Shown in pieces: positions 21,170 through 33,383 of a stretch of DNA of 64,000 nt. Under the pieces are notes generated by a model that did not search any database, was not told the origin of the DNA, and worked only from the letters and a program-made list of their open reading frames with translations. Within the stretch, counting starts at the first letter, position 1, and each line of letters opens with the position of its first letter. The translations under genes were made by a program, and so were the position numbers. Source of the DNA: Typhlomys cinereus. Taxonomy: Eukaryota > Chordata > Mammalia > Rodentia > Platacanthomyidae. Where the stretch lies: assembly GCA_023101885.1 (NCBI GenBank), contig JALPQD010000627.1, positions 952,220 through 1,016,219 of the forward strand. Reading direction: 5' to 3'.

Positions 21170-24100
21170 GAATGAAATGTAATTTCTCCATTATACCACT
21201 AAATGTCAATGGAATTAACTCACCAATCAAACGATAAAGGTGAAAAACATGGATCAAAACCCATACGTCTTCTACCTTCTGGAACATGTCTACCATGTTT
21301 CATCACAAAAGATAGGCACATTCTAAAAGTAAAAGTTTTGTCAAAAATTTGTTAAGCTAACAAAGTGGACTTCAAGCCAAAGAAAATCAGAAGACATAAA
21401 GAAGGATATACATTTTAGTCACATAAACAATTCACCAGGAAGACTTCACAATAATGAACATGTATGCACCTAATAGGGGATCTTCCACATTCATTAAGCA
21501 AACACTACAATGTCCTAAACAAGAAGTCAATCTCAAAACTATAACACTTGCGGACTTCAATACCACACTCTCAACATGGGATAGATCGACATGTCAAAAA
21601 CTCAACAGAGACACATTAGTATTAAACTATACTCTTCTTGAATTGAACTTACAAATTTGTATCGAACCATCTATTGAAGCAACAAGGAATACACATTCTT
21701 CTCATCATCCCATGGAACTTTATACAAAATAGACAATATATTGAGCCACTAAACGAATCTGCACATATTCAGGAAAGTTGAAATTATAGCCTGTATACTT
21801 TCAGCTAAAGCTTAACATCTGCAACACAATAAACAGCAAAAAACCCACTAATTCTTGGAAACTAACACTATGATGCTGAATGAGAATTGGGTTCAGGAAG
21901 AAATCATAAAGGAAATTGAAGATTTCCTAGAAGCAACCTATAATGAAAATACAACAAATCCAACTCTAAGACACAAGGAAAGCTGTTCTAAAAGGTACGT
22001 TTATAGCTCTTAATGCCTATACCAAAAAGATAGAAACATCTCAAATAAATAACTTAACTATGCAACTTAAAGCTTTATAGACACAAGAGCAGTCCAATCC
22101 CAAAAGCACTAGAAGACAGGAGATTAGCAAAGTCAAGGGAGAAATATCAGAAATTGTGATAAGAAATCCATACAAAGAATTAACCAGTCGAAAAGCTCAT
22201 TGTTTGAAAAAATCAGTAAGATTGATTCACCCTGAGCTAAATTAACCAAAATCAAGAGAAAGAAAACCCAAATTAACAACATTAGAAATGAAAATGGAGT
22301 TATCACAACTGATACATAAGAAATTCAGAGAATTATGTCAAACTTCATAAACTTATACTCCATGAAATTTGATAACACAAAAGAATTCTTTAGTAAGCAC
22401 AATTCACCTAATTGAATCAGGAAGTCATTATTACTTAATTAGTCCTATAAAAATGAGGAAAATGATGAAGTAATCTCCACTCTTACCAACAAAAAGTGTC
22501 ATGGATCAGATGGGTTCAGCACAAAATTCTACCAGATATTTAAAAAAAACAAACACCAGTATTCATTACACTGTTCCATAAAATAGCAATGGAAGGAACA
22601 CTTCCAAATTCTTTCTATGAAGCTAATATCATACTAATCCCATAACCTAAGAAAGATACACTTTTAGAAGAAAACTAGAGGCCAGTCTCTTGGATGAACA
22701 GAGATGCAAAGATTCCCAACAAAATTTTAGCATATTGAATTCAAAAACATATCAAAATTATCATTTACTGTAATCAAGTAGGTTTTAATCCAGGCATAAA
22801 TGGTTGGTTCAACAAACCCAAATTAATAAATGTAAACCATTATATAATCCAAACCAAAATTTAAGATAACATGATACTTTACGTAGACACAGAAAAAGCT
22901 TTTGACAAGATCCAAAAGCCTTTTATGATCAAGATGCTAGAAACAGTTGGAATGGGATAAACTTTATCAACATAATGAAAGCTGTATACAATAAGCCAAT
23001 AGCAAGGATTATAATCAATGGGAAAAACTTGCAGCATTCCCGCTTTGATCAGGAACTAGACAAGGCTGTCCACTTTCACCACTTCTATTCAATATTGTAC
23101 TTGAAGTCTTAGCTGGAGCCATAAGACAACACAGGGAGATAAAAGGGATTCAAATCAGCGAGGAAGAAGTGAAGTTAACTCTATTTGCAAATGATATGAT
23201 CCTATACCTGAGTGATCATAAAATCTCTGCCAAGAAAATCCTGGAACTAACATATAATTTGAGCAGAGTGGCAGGGTACAAAATGAACATGCAAAAATCA
23301 GTGACCTTCCTATACACCCAGGATGAAAAAATGAAAACGTTCAAACCCTAAAGAAAGATAGAAGATTCCAGAAAGTGGAAATTCCCTCCATGCGCCTAGA
23401 TAAGAATGGCATAAAAATGACCATCGTACCAAAAGTATTATACAGATTCAATGCTATACCAATCAAAATTCCCAAATATTTCTTTAAAGAAATTGATCAA
23501 AAAATATTAAAATTCATATGGAAACACAAAATGTCCAGGATAGCATAAACAACCCAAGTAACAAAAACACTACTGGAGTTATCACCATAACAAACTTTAA
23601 TCTAGATTACAAATCCATAGTAATAAAACAGTCTAGTACTGGCTCCAAAATGTACACATAGATCAATGGAAAAAGGCTGAAGAAATAGATATACACCTTC
23701 ACAATTATAGCTATTTGGTCTTTGACAAAGGGGTCCAAAAAATTCAAGGGAAAAAGAACAATATGTTCAACAAATGGTATTGGTAAAATTGGATATCCAC
23801 ATGCATAACATTAAAACTAGACACATACTTGTGACCATGCACAAAAGTTAATTCCAAATGGATCAAGGACCTTAATGTTAGGCCAGACCTTACAAAAACC
23901 CTAGTTGAAAGGGTAAAGAAATCCCTCGAACTGATTAGACTAGGACAACAGTTCATAAACAGAAACTCAATGGCACAAGCACTAGAACCATCTCTCAACA
24001 AATGGGATCTTAAAAAAACAAAAACAAAAACAAAAAACAAATGGGATCTTATGAAATTAAACAGCTTCTGTTTAGATAAAGAGATTGTAAACTTAGCAAA

Positions 24101-25119
24101 AAGGATACCCAGAGAATGGGAAAAAAATTTTACTAACCACATATCTGATAGAGCTCTATTATTTAGAGTCTCAAAGAACTTACAAAACTAAACACTGGGG
24201 CTGGAAAGGTGGCCCAAGGCTTAAGCCTCTGCCTTGAAGGCGGAAGGTCCTGAGTTCAGATCCGAGACCCCACGTATAGACGCTGGGCGGAAGCGGGGGC
24301 AGCCTGCGTTTCTGGTCCTGGTAGGGCGGAGCCTGTAAATCCCCGGGCAGAATAAACAAGGAGGAGGTGGAGGCAGTCCATGGTAGTTCCCGAATTCACC
24401 CCTGGTTCTACACGCTCACACACACACACACACACACACATACATACATATACACACATACATGTGCACAATTGAATAAATAAAAAAATTTAAAAAACTA
24501 AACACCAAGGAAATTAATGGCCCAGTTAAAAAAGGGGCCTCAGAATTCAAAAGAAGCTTTTCAAAGGACGAAATTGAAATGTCTAATGAATATCTAAAAA
24601 AATCTGCCTCATCCCTAGCCATCAGGGAACCGCAAAGAAAACTACCCTGAGATATCATGTCACCCTAGTCAGGATAGCAAAAATACACAATACACACAAC
24701 ACCAAATGCTGGAGAGGATATGGAGAGAAGGGAATTCTCATACATTGATGGTGGGAATGGAATCAGTTTCATGATTTCTAAAAAAAGATTGAAATGCCAT
24801 ATGACCCTGCTGTACCACTTCTGGGCATAAACAATCCCCCATAATGCAGAAATTCACTACAATGACACAAGTACAACCATGTTCATTATAGCACTAATTA
24901 CAAAAGCAAAGACATGGAAATAATACAAATGCCCAACATTTGAGTAGTGGATAAGGAAAATATGGTACATTTATACAATGGAATACTATTCCACTATCAA
25001 AAAAGATGAATTAATGAAATTTGCTGGGAAATTGATGGAATTAGAAAAAAATGTTGAGTAAAATATGCCAGACAGAAAATTAGACACCATGTGTACTCCC
25101 TAATAGGTGAAGCCTAGTA
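21170..25119 (+). pseudogene. L1-4 ORF2, heavily decayed
   Basis: All domains can be followed by eye: endonuclease (about 21190-21850), RT (about 22440-23330, with the FADD motif mutated to FAND near 23190) and the C-terminal region (to about 25119). There are many stops, frameshifts and small deletions. The SINE at 24196-24493 interrupts it. A local duplication of the word caaatgggatctta with an A-rich spacer occurs at 23998-24051. Confidence 0.82.
24196..24493 (+). mobile_element. tRNA-derived B2/ID-like SINE, full length
   Basis: Starts ggggctggaaaggtggccca and has a B-box-like gagttcagatcc at 24252-24263, the layout of a Pol III promoter from a tRNA head. A GC-rich body follows, then a (CA)n tract near 24415-24440 and an A-rich tail. 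TSD aaaactaaacac at 24184-24195 and 24494-24505. Two related copies are at 38103-38231 and 42317-42585. The head resembles rodent B2 and ID elements. The body is one I cannot name. Confidence 0.85.
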
Positions 25120-26222
25120 CCAAACACACTTAATGACATATTCAAAGATAAATGTCTGTAATACTTATTGTAATCACAAAGGTCTATAAATACTAGGGAC
25201 AGCAAAGGAGGACCCCTGAAAAAAGGAAAAAGAGGATCACGTTTCAGTAGAGAAAATATACCATGGTCAAGTATTGCATGTAAGTAACAAGATATCTGGT
25301 GCAGCTCACTCTCAATTCCCTTCCTGGTCATTTGCAACTGACCAGACTTGATCTCACCAGTGAGGGAGGACATAAGGACTGGCAGATAGAGGGTAACTAT
25401 CCTGCAAATGGGACACTGACCCTCCTCCCTCACTGCTGTGTCCTATTCCTATTCTTGCATCTACCTTTGAGTCTCCTCTTGTAGTAAAATCTTCATTTAA
25501 ACAAACTTTCATCTTTGCTTAGAAAGTGACTTTCAATATCAATCAGGATGGAGCTTAGGGCAGTGCAAGAAAAGCAAAACTGAAAACAACAGCAAACCTC
25601 AGTTCAGAACAACAAAGGCCCTACATTGATCTGAAACCAGACCAAGCCAAATTTCTCTCCATCCTAAATCTCAGAGAACCTTGAGGAAGAAGGGGCGACA
25701 AAATTGTAAGAGCCTAAAGATGGGGAGGACCAACCATATGCAAGATACTTCACACAAGATAGGGCTGCAGCAGCCAGGATTGGGCTTTGCCTGACCTGCA
25801 CAATGGCTCTCTCACTAAAATCTAGCATGGATCATACAGGAGAAGCCTCCAGGAAATAGAATCTTTTGAAGCAATGGATTAAACAGTCATAATAGAATTA
25901 CCATAGTAACAGGGAGCCCAAGAATGGGCTCTGAGCAGCTATGCCACTGAGTCCTAAACCCTCACTAGGGTGGAGGACTCAGAAGGAGATTTGGAGTTCA
26001 CACAAGATGATGTTTCAAGGGATGGGAGGGAGGGAGGGGGAGTCACTTGGAGATGGGGAGGGAGGGAGGGAAGAAAGAGTGTAAAAGGAAGGGGAAAATG
26101 GGGAGAGTGCAAGGGAGGCGACTGGGGATGGGAGGAGCAATGGAAAGTGTTGGGGTACCTATTGAGATTGTATGATTAGGAAAAAAGGAAAAAAGAAATT
26201 ACAGGAGAAAAAAATAAATAAA
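25120..26222 (+). other. L1-4 3'UTR and tail
   Basis: Non-coding L1 3'UTR, diverged from that of L1-3, ending in the G-rich tract and a long A-rich tail. No gene. Confidence 0.82.
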
Positions 26223-26494
26223 GTTTGGTTTTGTGAGGTACCCAGTCTGCTCATTCTTATTATATCATCATATAAGCATTTTCTTCTGAGACAAGGTAGC
26301 AAACATCATTCTGTATAATTCAGTAAAAGACTATGCAAGTTTTGGTATTTGTTTACCATAAAATTGTGAACAGATTAAATTGGGAATCGCTGTCCTAGGG
26401 TAATCTACAGGAAATCATATATTTGTTGTTTTTCTATTTATTATTTATTTATTGTTTTACTAATTATTATCTTACTCCTTGCTTTCTGCATCAG
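26223..26494. other. Unique sequence upstream of the V2R exon
   Basis: AT-rich, intron-like sequence ending in a pyrimidine-poor but usable acceptor (tctgcatcag, 26485-26494). No other feature is seen. Confidence 0.55.
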
Positions 26495-27277
26495 GAATGG
26501 ATCAGTGTGTGAAGTGTGCAGATGATCACTATCCAAACACAGAGCAGACCCACTGCCTCCCAAGGTCAGTGTCCTTTCTGGCTTATGAAGACCCCTTAGG
26601 GATGGCTACATCTTACTCATCTCCTTCATCTTCTGTATCCTCTGCTCCTTGCTCTTCATTGGACATCCCAATACAGTCACCTGCATCTTGCAGCAGATCA
26701 CATTTGGAGTTGTGTTCACTGTGGCTGTGTCCACTGTCTTGGCTAAGACAATCACTGGTATTCTGGCCTTCAAGCTCACTGTTCCAGGAAGAAAGATGAG
26801 GTGGTTGTTAGTTTCAGGGGCACCTAACTACATCATCCCTAGCTGCACCTTGTCCAACTTATTTTCTGTGGAGTCTGGCTGGGAACATCTCCTCCCTTTG
26901 TTGACACAGACAAACATGCTGAACATGGCCACATCATCATCATATGCAACAAGGGCTCAGTCACTGCCTTCTACTGTGTCCTGGGATACCTGGGCTCTCT
27001 GGCCCTGGGGAGCTTCACTGTGGCTTTCCTGGTCAGGAACTTGCCTGACACCGTCAATGAAGCCAAGTTCCTGACCTTCAGCATGCTGATGTTCTGCAGT
27101 GTGTGGGTCGCCTTCCTCCTTGTCTACCACAGCAACAAAGGGAAGAACATGGTGGCTGTGGAAGTCTTCTGCATCTTGGCCTCCTGTGCAAGTCTGCTAG
27201 GGGGCATTTTTGTCCCAAAATGCTATGTTGTTTTACTAAGACCACACAGAAATTCTCTTCAGAGATTCAAAAATTAA
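26495..27277 (+). pseudogene. Vomeronasal type-2 receptor (V2R) last exon, pseudogene
   Basis: V2Rs are class C GPCRs of vomeronasal neurons that detect peptide pheromones. The exon begins after the ag at 26493-26494 with the end of the cysteine-rich linker (QCVKCADDHYPNTEQTHC), then the family start of TM1 (EDPLGMA). TM1 and most of TM2 are deleted there and the frame shifts. TM3-TM4 are readable at 26649-26860 (FIGHPNTVTC). A further frameshift near 26860 precedes TM5-TM7 (27020-27277), which end with the family-typical [12 protein letters not shown] and a stop at 27275-27277. No other V2R exon is seen upstream within the window. It cannot make a receptor. Confidence 0.85.
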
Positions 27278-28690
27278 AAACAATTTTTGACCCCTTTCAA
27301 TGTCTTAAATTCTAAGGAATTTGTGAAAAGTTACTATAAAGCCAGAATGTGAGACTACACAATCTTAATTCTCAAATGTTATGCTATAGTTTTAGTTGTT
27401 GATATGTGACTCATACTCTTTCTTTGAGGGTATTTGCATAGTGAGTTTGATATTGTTACTGTTCTCAGTATTTCCTCTGCTAATTTTCTATCATCAGTAA
27501 TATCACATGGAGGATTTTTGGAAAAAGCGAAAGTGTTTTGTTTATCCTCCAAAAAGAAAGGTGTCCAGAGCCCATCATTGAGGATGAAGGAAAAAGGTAG
27601 TAAATTTCATTGTGATGCAATTTAATTGCTGGATAAAAATTGGGTATGTAGATTTAGAAGGAAGACATTCATCTTATTTCCTGTTAAATAACTTTTTTTT
27701 TCTAAAGGGAAAAGGAACTTCTTGAAAATGGCATTTCAATAGACTCTCGCTGGTGGATAAAAGGCAGTTGAGCAATGAAGCCTAGAGTCTTGGAGAGAGA
27801 AATAGAAAACGATGAAGAAAGAATATTGTTCAATGGGGGATGACCTAAAGATCTTGCCATTTGTCACTATTTTGCAATGCACACTAAGAATGTTGGGATT
27901 GCAGAATTTCACTGATTAATATTTAATGTCAACTTGATTTCAGGTGCAGAATCACGTAGGAGACACACCTCTCATTGTGAGTTTAAGGTAGTTTCTCAGT
28001 GGTGTTATTTGAAATGAGCTGTCCCCAAACTAATGGTGGGCAGTACTTTTCCATGGACTGGGGTGTCAGAATGAAGAAAAAGAAAAAAACCTTGCTGATT
28101 ATGTCCAAGCATCCCTGTTTCCGTACCAAATACTTGTGTCATGTGACCAGCTACATCAAGTTCCTGCTGCCGTACCTTTCCTATAATAATGGACAGAGTC
28201 TTGAAGCTGTAAGCCTAAGGAGTTTTTTCTTTCATTCAGTTGCTTCTGTCATTTATCTCCCCCAAAATCAAGGACAGTAAATTAAACATGAATCTACTAA
28301 GAATGAATAAGGTATGTGGAGACCATGTCAAGGCTGAGATCATGATGACTATGTTGACTCAAGCTTCAATTCCAAACAGTGATACATACCACACTGAACC
28401 ACTTGACATCACTTAAAATCATCTTCCTCATGTTTACTTAGTGCATGTGAGGAAATAAAACCTTTTGCAAACATAAACCTTCTCTTGCCACAGTGAATTA
28501 TGTGGGAACTCAGGTGGTCACTTTCCTTTGGGAGTAATCATTGATGGTCAAAACTGGCCAGAGTAAGTTGTCTCTTAGGCATCAGGGGTACCCCTATTGG
28601 AATATCACTTATACTGTAGCAGGTACCCAGACACATACAAGAACGAACCTCCTCGATGGAACTCAGTGGGATTCTAACATAAGAAAGGAT
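27278..28690. other. Unique sequence with a degraded interspersed repeat
   Basis: No gene recognised. About 27915-28265 (from aatgtcaacttgatttcagg to ttgcttctgtcat) resembles a common rodent dispersed repeat. It starts with a TGTCAACTTGA word and ends in a region like ..gctgtaagcc..gttgcttttgtc. I cannot name the family with confidence. The small ORFs here look random. Confidence 0.45.
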
Positions 28691-29030
28691 ATTCAGGATC
28701 CTTACAGGCAAAGGATTAAGTCATGACAGTGTTCCCATACCAAAGGGCAACCCAAGAAAGGGCTCTGGGCAATGCCAATGAGTCTTTTCACCTCAGTAGA
28801 GTGGAGGACTTAGAGGGAAGCTTAGCATTCAAACAAAAGGATGTTCCAGGGAATGGGAGGGGGAATGGGAAGACACTGGGAAAAGGAGTGGTGGGGGGTG
28901 AAAGAAAGGGGAAAAGGGGAGAGTGAAAGGGGGACTGGGGAATGGTGGAGGGAGAGAAGGGACAGGGGTACCTATTAAGCTTGTATGTTTGGAGAAAATA
29001 AATAAATATAATAACAATTTTAAAAAGTAA
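28691..29030 (+). mobile_element. 5'-truncated sense L1 3' end
   Basis: From about 28697 this is L1 3'UTR (compare 48305-48620) with its G-rich tract (28853-28955) and an A-rich tail (28996-29026). No clear TSD is seen. It abuts the NAF1 pseudogene. Confidence 0.8.
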
Positions 29031-29041
29031 GGATGGGGATG

Positions 29042-29317
29042 GTTTCAAGCATTATCGAACAATTAGTAATAATTGAATCTATAACTAATCTTCCTCCCAT
29101 GAACGAGGAGACCATCATCTTCAAAAGTAATTGGTAGACTGCAGGTAAGAAATTTGAGATATTTAGACCTGTTGCACATCCATTTTATGTATTATGGTTT
29201 AATTCCTCAGACGATATTGAAAGCAAATGCATTAAAATAAAGGAGACTGTATTTTGTTCCATCAATGAAAGACTTCAGCAGTATATTTTCACAGAAAAAA
29301 TTAAACAGGATAGGGTA
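29042..29317 (+). pseudogene. NAF1: NAF1 processed pseudogene, 5' part (before ERV-L)
   Basis: NAF1 is the assembly factor that loads the H/ACA snoRNP and telomerase RNP. The frame beginning at 29042 reads VSSIIEQLVIIES, then a region typical of the conserved Naf1/Gar1-like core, up to KIKQD before the ERV-L. One stop (TAG) lies near 29133. There are no introns, so it is a retrocopy, truncated at its 5' end. The family match rests on my memory of the human protein. The sequence resumes after the provirus at 35894 in the same frame. Confidence 0.75.
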
Positions 29318-29816
29318 TGTATTAGTTAGGGTTCTCTAGAGTCACAGAATTCACAGAACGAATATATATATGTGTATATATATATGTATATATATGAAAT
29401 TTATTGAGTTGGCTTACAGATATGGCCGAGGTATTCCAGAGAAGGCTGTCAGTAGCCGAGGTAGTTCCAACGATGGCTGCCAACAGCTAGTTGCTCAGTT
29501 CGGTAGTCAAGTAGGTGCTGGCTGAAGGCTGGAGAACTCCTAGAGTCTTAGTCTAGTGGAAGGTCAAAGGAACTGGACAGCCGGAAGGAAGAACGATTCC
29601 TAGCACAGCTGCAAGAAGGGATCTGTTCTCCTTGGTGGCTCCTTTTTATATGATGCAGTATTGGGAGAATCCTTTGAGAGCTTTGGAGTTCTGATAGGAT
29701 CTAGGGTGTGTATTATCCTTTCAAGTAGTCTCAGTTGATCCTTTTCCAGAGGTGGTCTCAGCCCAGCTTAGTTAGTACCCTGTGTGTCAAGTTGACACCC
29801 AGGCTTAACTATCACA
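29318..29816 (-). repeat. ERV-L 3' LTR
   Basis: 499 bp, TG...CA ends. On the minus strand there is a TATA box (complement of 29642-29650) and, about 240 bp on, an AATAAA signal (complement of 29400-29405). A TA-dinucleotide tract at 29363-29396 is 4 bp longer than in the other LTR. Confidence 0.92.
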
Positions 29817-30148
29817 AGTCCACCCCTTGTCAACTTGACACCAAATCACATTTCCTTAGGCCATTAAAAATTCTCCAAATAAAACAGTAAGATTCATAGT
29901 TCCGCCTAACATAATATAGCTATCCACGTACAACCACACACGCATTATTTTTTCCAAGATCAATGACAATGCCCTTTGAGAAATCCTTAGTCTTAGTGTC
30001 CCATAACACAATATCATAATGTAGATTACAGCATTTCATCTCATAACTAAAGATTAACGTTATATTACATTACATAAATATCTTCTTAGAGTATGTGCAC
30101 ATGCACAAGTTTATTCTTGACAGTCTAGACCAGAAACACTCATGGCAA
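29817..30148 (-). other. ERV-L 3' non-coding region and purine tract
   Basis: About 330 bp between the dUTPase stop and the 3' LTR. Next to the LTR the minus strand reads gacaaggggtggact, the likely polypurine tract. No env-like sequence is seen. Confidence 0.75.
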
Positions 30149-30838
30149 TTATAATCCTCGTTTCTTTAACTGGTTATGTGGCCTTAGGTGGTATTTATAA
30201 CTACCTTCTTCTACTACCCATTCTGTATTTCCTCCACCTTCAGCAAGTACTTCTGCAGGTCTTGGCTCTTTACCTGGAGGGGTTATCCATACCTTCATTC
30301 CTGAAGGATCTGGACCATTTACTGTCTTTCCTGTGTTGGGTTGCTGTAAATTCCCATTGACCTTAATCACAGGACATGGTAATACCAAGGGATGCCCTAG
30401 TGGATCTCCTATACTCCAGACATATTCTTCCTTACCACCATTGTGGAGAACCAGTCCAATTTCTCCTTGGTGGTCTGGGTCAATCACCCCTCCTAATACT
30501 GTTATTCCTTTCTTAGCCTGTTGGCTCAAGGGCATCAGAAGTCCAAAATAACCAGGAGGAAACCTTAGCTTCCAGTTCAAAGGAATAGTTGCTGTGTCTC
30601 CTGGCAGAAGCATTCCCTGCTTTGGACTCAAAACTTCTAAGCCAGTAGAATACAGGCTTGCGGGAACATGAAGCAAGAATTTTCCTAATGGGTCACTAGG
30701 ACTGATAGTAATAGGAGCTATTCCTGTTTCCACCCCTTGATTCCTGGACCCTTGAATCCTGGCTATAGGAGACACAGTACCATATATTGGACCTTGGTTT
30801 AAGGCATATATACTGCCTTCTGCAGAATTCTGCCCCAT
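30149..30838 (-). pseudogene. ERV-L dUTPase domain
   Basis: dUTPase hydrolyses dUTP and keeps uracil out of viral cDNA. The 229-codon frame starts in the integrase C-terminus and runs into a trimeric dUTPase fold: the PGDTATIPLN region, then the active-site motif GVIDPDHQGEIG (about 30455-30488), then a glycine-rich C-terminal part. The domain itself has no stop. It is cut off from upstream pol by a frameshift near 30820, so it would not be made from the normal polyprotein. Confidence 0.88.
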
Positions 30839-31480
30839 CCCTCCAGACTATTACCACCTAATTGACGCTGTAATTGTGCCTTTAAAAGGCCATTCCACTG
30901 TTCTATCAAGCCAGCTGCTTCAGGATGGTGGGGAACATGGTAAGACCAATGAATCCCATGGTCATGAGTCCACTGTCGTACTTCTTTAGCTGTGAAATGA
31001 GTTCCCTGGTCAGAAGCAATGCTGTGTGGAATTCCATGATGGTGGATAAGGCATTCTGTAAGTCCCTGGATGGTAGTCTTGGCAGAAGCATGATGTTCAG
31101 GAAAGGCAAATCCATAACCAGAATAAGTCTTTATCCCAGTATGAACAAAGTGCTGCCCTTTCCATCTTGGAAGTGGTTCAATGTAGTCAACCTGCCACCA
31201 TGTTGCTGGTTGGTCACCCCGAGGAATAGCTCCATATCGAGGACTCAGCATTGGTCTCTGCTCCTGGCAGATTTGGCACTCAGCAGCAGCTGTAGCCAGG
31301 TCAGCCTTGGTGAGTGGAAGTCCATGTTGTTGAGCCCATGCATATCCTCCATCTCTGCCACCATGTCCACTTTGTTCATGGGCCCATTGGGCAATGACAG
31401 GAATGGCTGGGGAAAGAGGCTGACTATCCACAGAATGGGTCATCTTATCCACCCGATTATTGAATGTTTCTTTTGCTGAT
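30799..31480 (-). pseudogene. ERV-L integrase
   Basis: Integrase joins viral cDNA to the host chromosome. The N-terminal HHCC zinc finger is visible (HEQSGHGG... CQICQ). The first catalytic Asp is in WQVDY (31186-31188). The second Asp, in SDQG, is separated from the Glu in GLIEQW by 35 residues, giving a perfect D,D(35)E. The frame differs from RNase H (frameshift near 31450-31470) and from dUTPase (frameshift near 30820). Within the domain no stop is seen. Confidence 0.9.
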
Positions 31481-33383
31481 GTCCTCTTTGATGAGCATTT
31501 ACATGAGACACAAATATCTTTGTGTCCTTTGCCCATTGGAAGATATCTATCCACATGCTTCTTCCCCAGATGTCTTTCTCGCCAATTTTCCAATTATGTT
31601 CCTTCCAAGTCCCTGACCATCCTGCCAAACCATTGGCTACAGCCCATGAATCAGTATACAGTCACACATCTGGCCATTTTTCCTTCCAGGCAAAGTGTAC
31701 AACCATGTGCACTGCCCGACGTTCTGCCCACTGTGAAGATTTCCCTTCTCCACTGTCCTTTAGGGTTGTTGCAGAAAGGGGTTGCAACGCTGCAGCTGTC
31801 CACTTCTGGGTGGCACCAGAATAGCAAGCAGAACCATCTGTGAACCAGGCCCTAGTCTTCTCTTCTTCAGTTAGCTGATCATACGGCACACCCCAGGAGG
31901 CCATAGGTGCATGCTTGGGAACAGGCATTGAAACAGGTTGGGGAACCATAAGCATTTGGGCAACTTCTTCATGTAGCTTACTTGTGCCTTCAGGACCCGC
32001 TCGGGCTCTGTCTCGTATGTACCATTTCCATTTGATAATAGATTGCTGCTGTGCCTGTCCAACTTTATGGCTTGCTGGGTCAGATAACACACAACTCATG
32101 ATGGGTAACTCAGGTCGCATGGTAACTTGGTGACCCATTGCCAGACGTTCAGTTTCCACTAAGGCCCAATAACAAGCCAAGAGTTTTTTTTCAAAAGGAG
32201 AGTAATTGTCTGCGGATGATGGCAGGGCCTTGGTCCAAAATCCCAAGGGTCTCTTCTGTGATTCACCTATGGGAGCCTGACAGAGACTCCAAACAGCATC
32301 TCTATCTGCAACAGACACTTCCAATACCATTGGGTCTGCTGGATCATATGGTCCAAGTGGCAAGGCAGCCTGTACAGCAGCTTGAACCTGCTGAAGAGCC
32401 TTCTCTTGTTCTGGGCCCCACTCAAAGCTGGCAGCTTTCCGAGTTACTTGGTATATGGGCCTAAATAACACACCCAAGTGAGGAATGTGCTGCCTCCAAA
32501 ATCCAAACAGGCCCACCAAACGCTGTGCTTCTTTCTTAGTGGTGGGAGGGGCCAGGTGCAACAACTTATCCTTTACTTTAGAGGGGATATCTCTACATGC
32601 CCCACACCACTGAACTCCTAAAAATTTTACTGAAGTGGAAGGTCCTTGGATTTTGGTTGGGTTTATTTCCCATCCTCTGTTGCGCATATGCCTTACCAAC
32701 AAATCCAAAATGCTTGCTACTTCCTGCTCACTGGAGCCAATCAGCATAATATCATCTATATAATGGACTAGTGTGATACCTTGCGGAAGAGACAAGCGAT
32801 CAAGATCTCTGCGAACCAAGTTATGACATAGGGCTGGAGAATTAATATACCCTTGAGGTAACACTGTAAATGTATACTGCTGGTCTTGCCAACTGAAGGC
32901 AAATTGCTTCTGATGATCTTTATGAATAGGTATGGAGAAAAAAGCATTTGCAAAATCAATGGCTGCATACCAAGTACGAGGAGATGTGTTGATCTGCTCA
33001 AGCAACGAAACCACATCTGGTACAGCAGCTACAATTGGAGTCACAACTTGGTTAAGTTTGCGATAATCAACAATCATTCTCCATGATCCATCTGTCTTCT
33101 GCACAGGCCAAATGGGAAAGTTGAAAGGAGAGGTGGTCGGAACCACCACCCCTGCATCCTTCAAGTCCTTTATGGTGGCACTAATTTCTGTAATTCCTCC
33201 AGGGATACGATACTGTTTCTGATTCACTATTTTCCTTGGTAGAGGCAATTCTAAAGGCTTCAATTTGGCCTTCTCAACCATAATGGCTCTTACTCCACAT
33301 TTCAAGGAACCAATGTGAGGGTTCTGCCAACTTCTAAGTATATCTATTCCAATTATACATTCCGGTACTGGGGAAATAACCAC
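31440..33383 (-). pseudogene. ERV-L reverse transcriptase and RNase H
   Basis: The frame opens with the end of protease and runs 573 codons to a stop at 31662-31664. It then continues in the same frame to 31440. RT motifs include the LPQG box and the catalytic YIDD at 32751-32762, followed by the connection domain. RNase H shows the acidic FTDGSA site. The stop falls inside RNase H, just before its TDSWAVANG segment. Apart from that one stop this block is intact, unusual for a genomic ERV and consistent with the low LTR divergence. Confidence 0.92.

Larger units (their letters stand above)
18804..26222 (+). mobile_element. L1-4: full-length sense LINE-1
   Basis: 5'UTR monomers (about 18810-19220), unique 5'UTR (to 19695), ORF1, ORF2, 3'UTR with G-rich tract (about 26020-26145) and an A-rich tail to 26222. 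Likely TSD: gttgggttttgt at 18792-18803 and gtttggttttgt at 26223-26234, 11 of 12 identical. It carries a minus-strand L1 fragment (20454-20801) and a SINE (24196-24493). Without these it is about 6.7 kb. The ORFs are heavily decayed, so it is old. Confidence 0.85.

Noticed and set aside
24252..24263. A tRNA gene
   Set aside because: The A- and B-box-like words belong to a SINE head; no cloverleaf or anticodon arm can be drawn, and an A-rich tail and TSD are present.
28541..28726. 61-codon frame as a possible small gene
   Set aside because: No homology recognised, no conserved context, and the frame runs into an L1 3' end.
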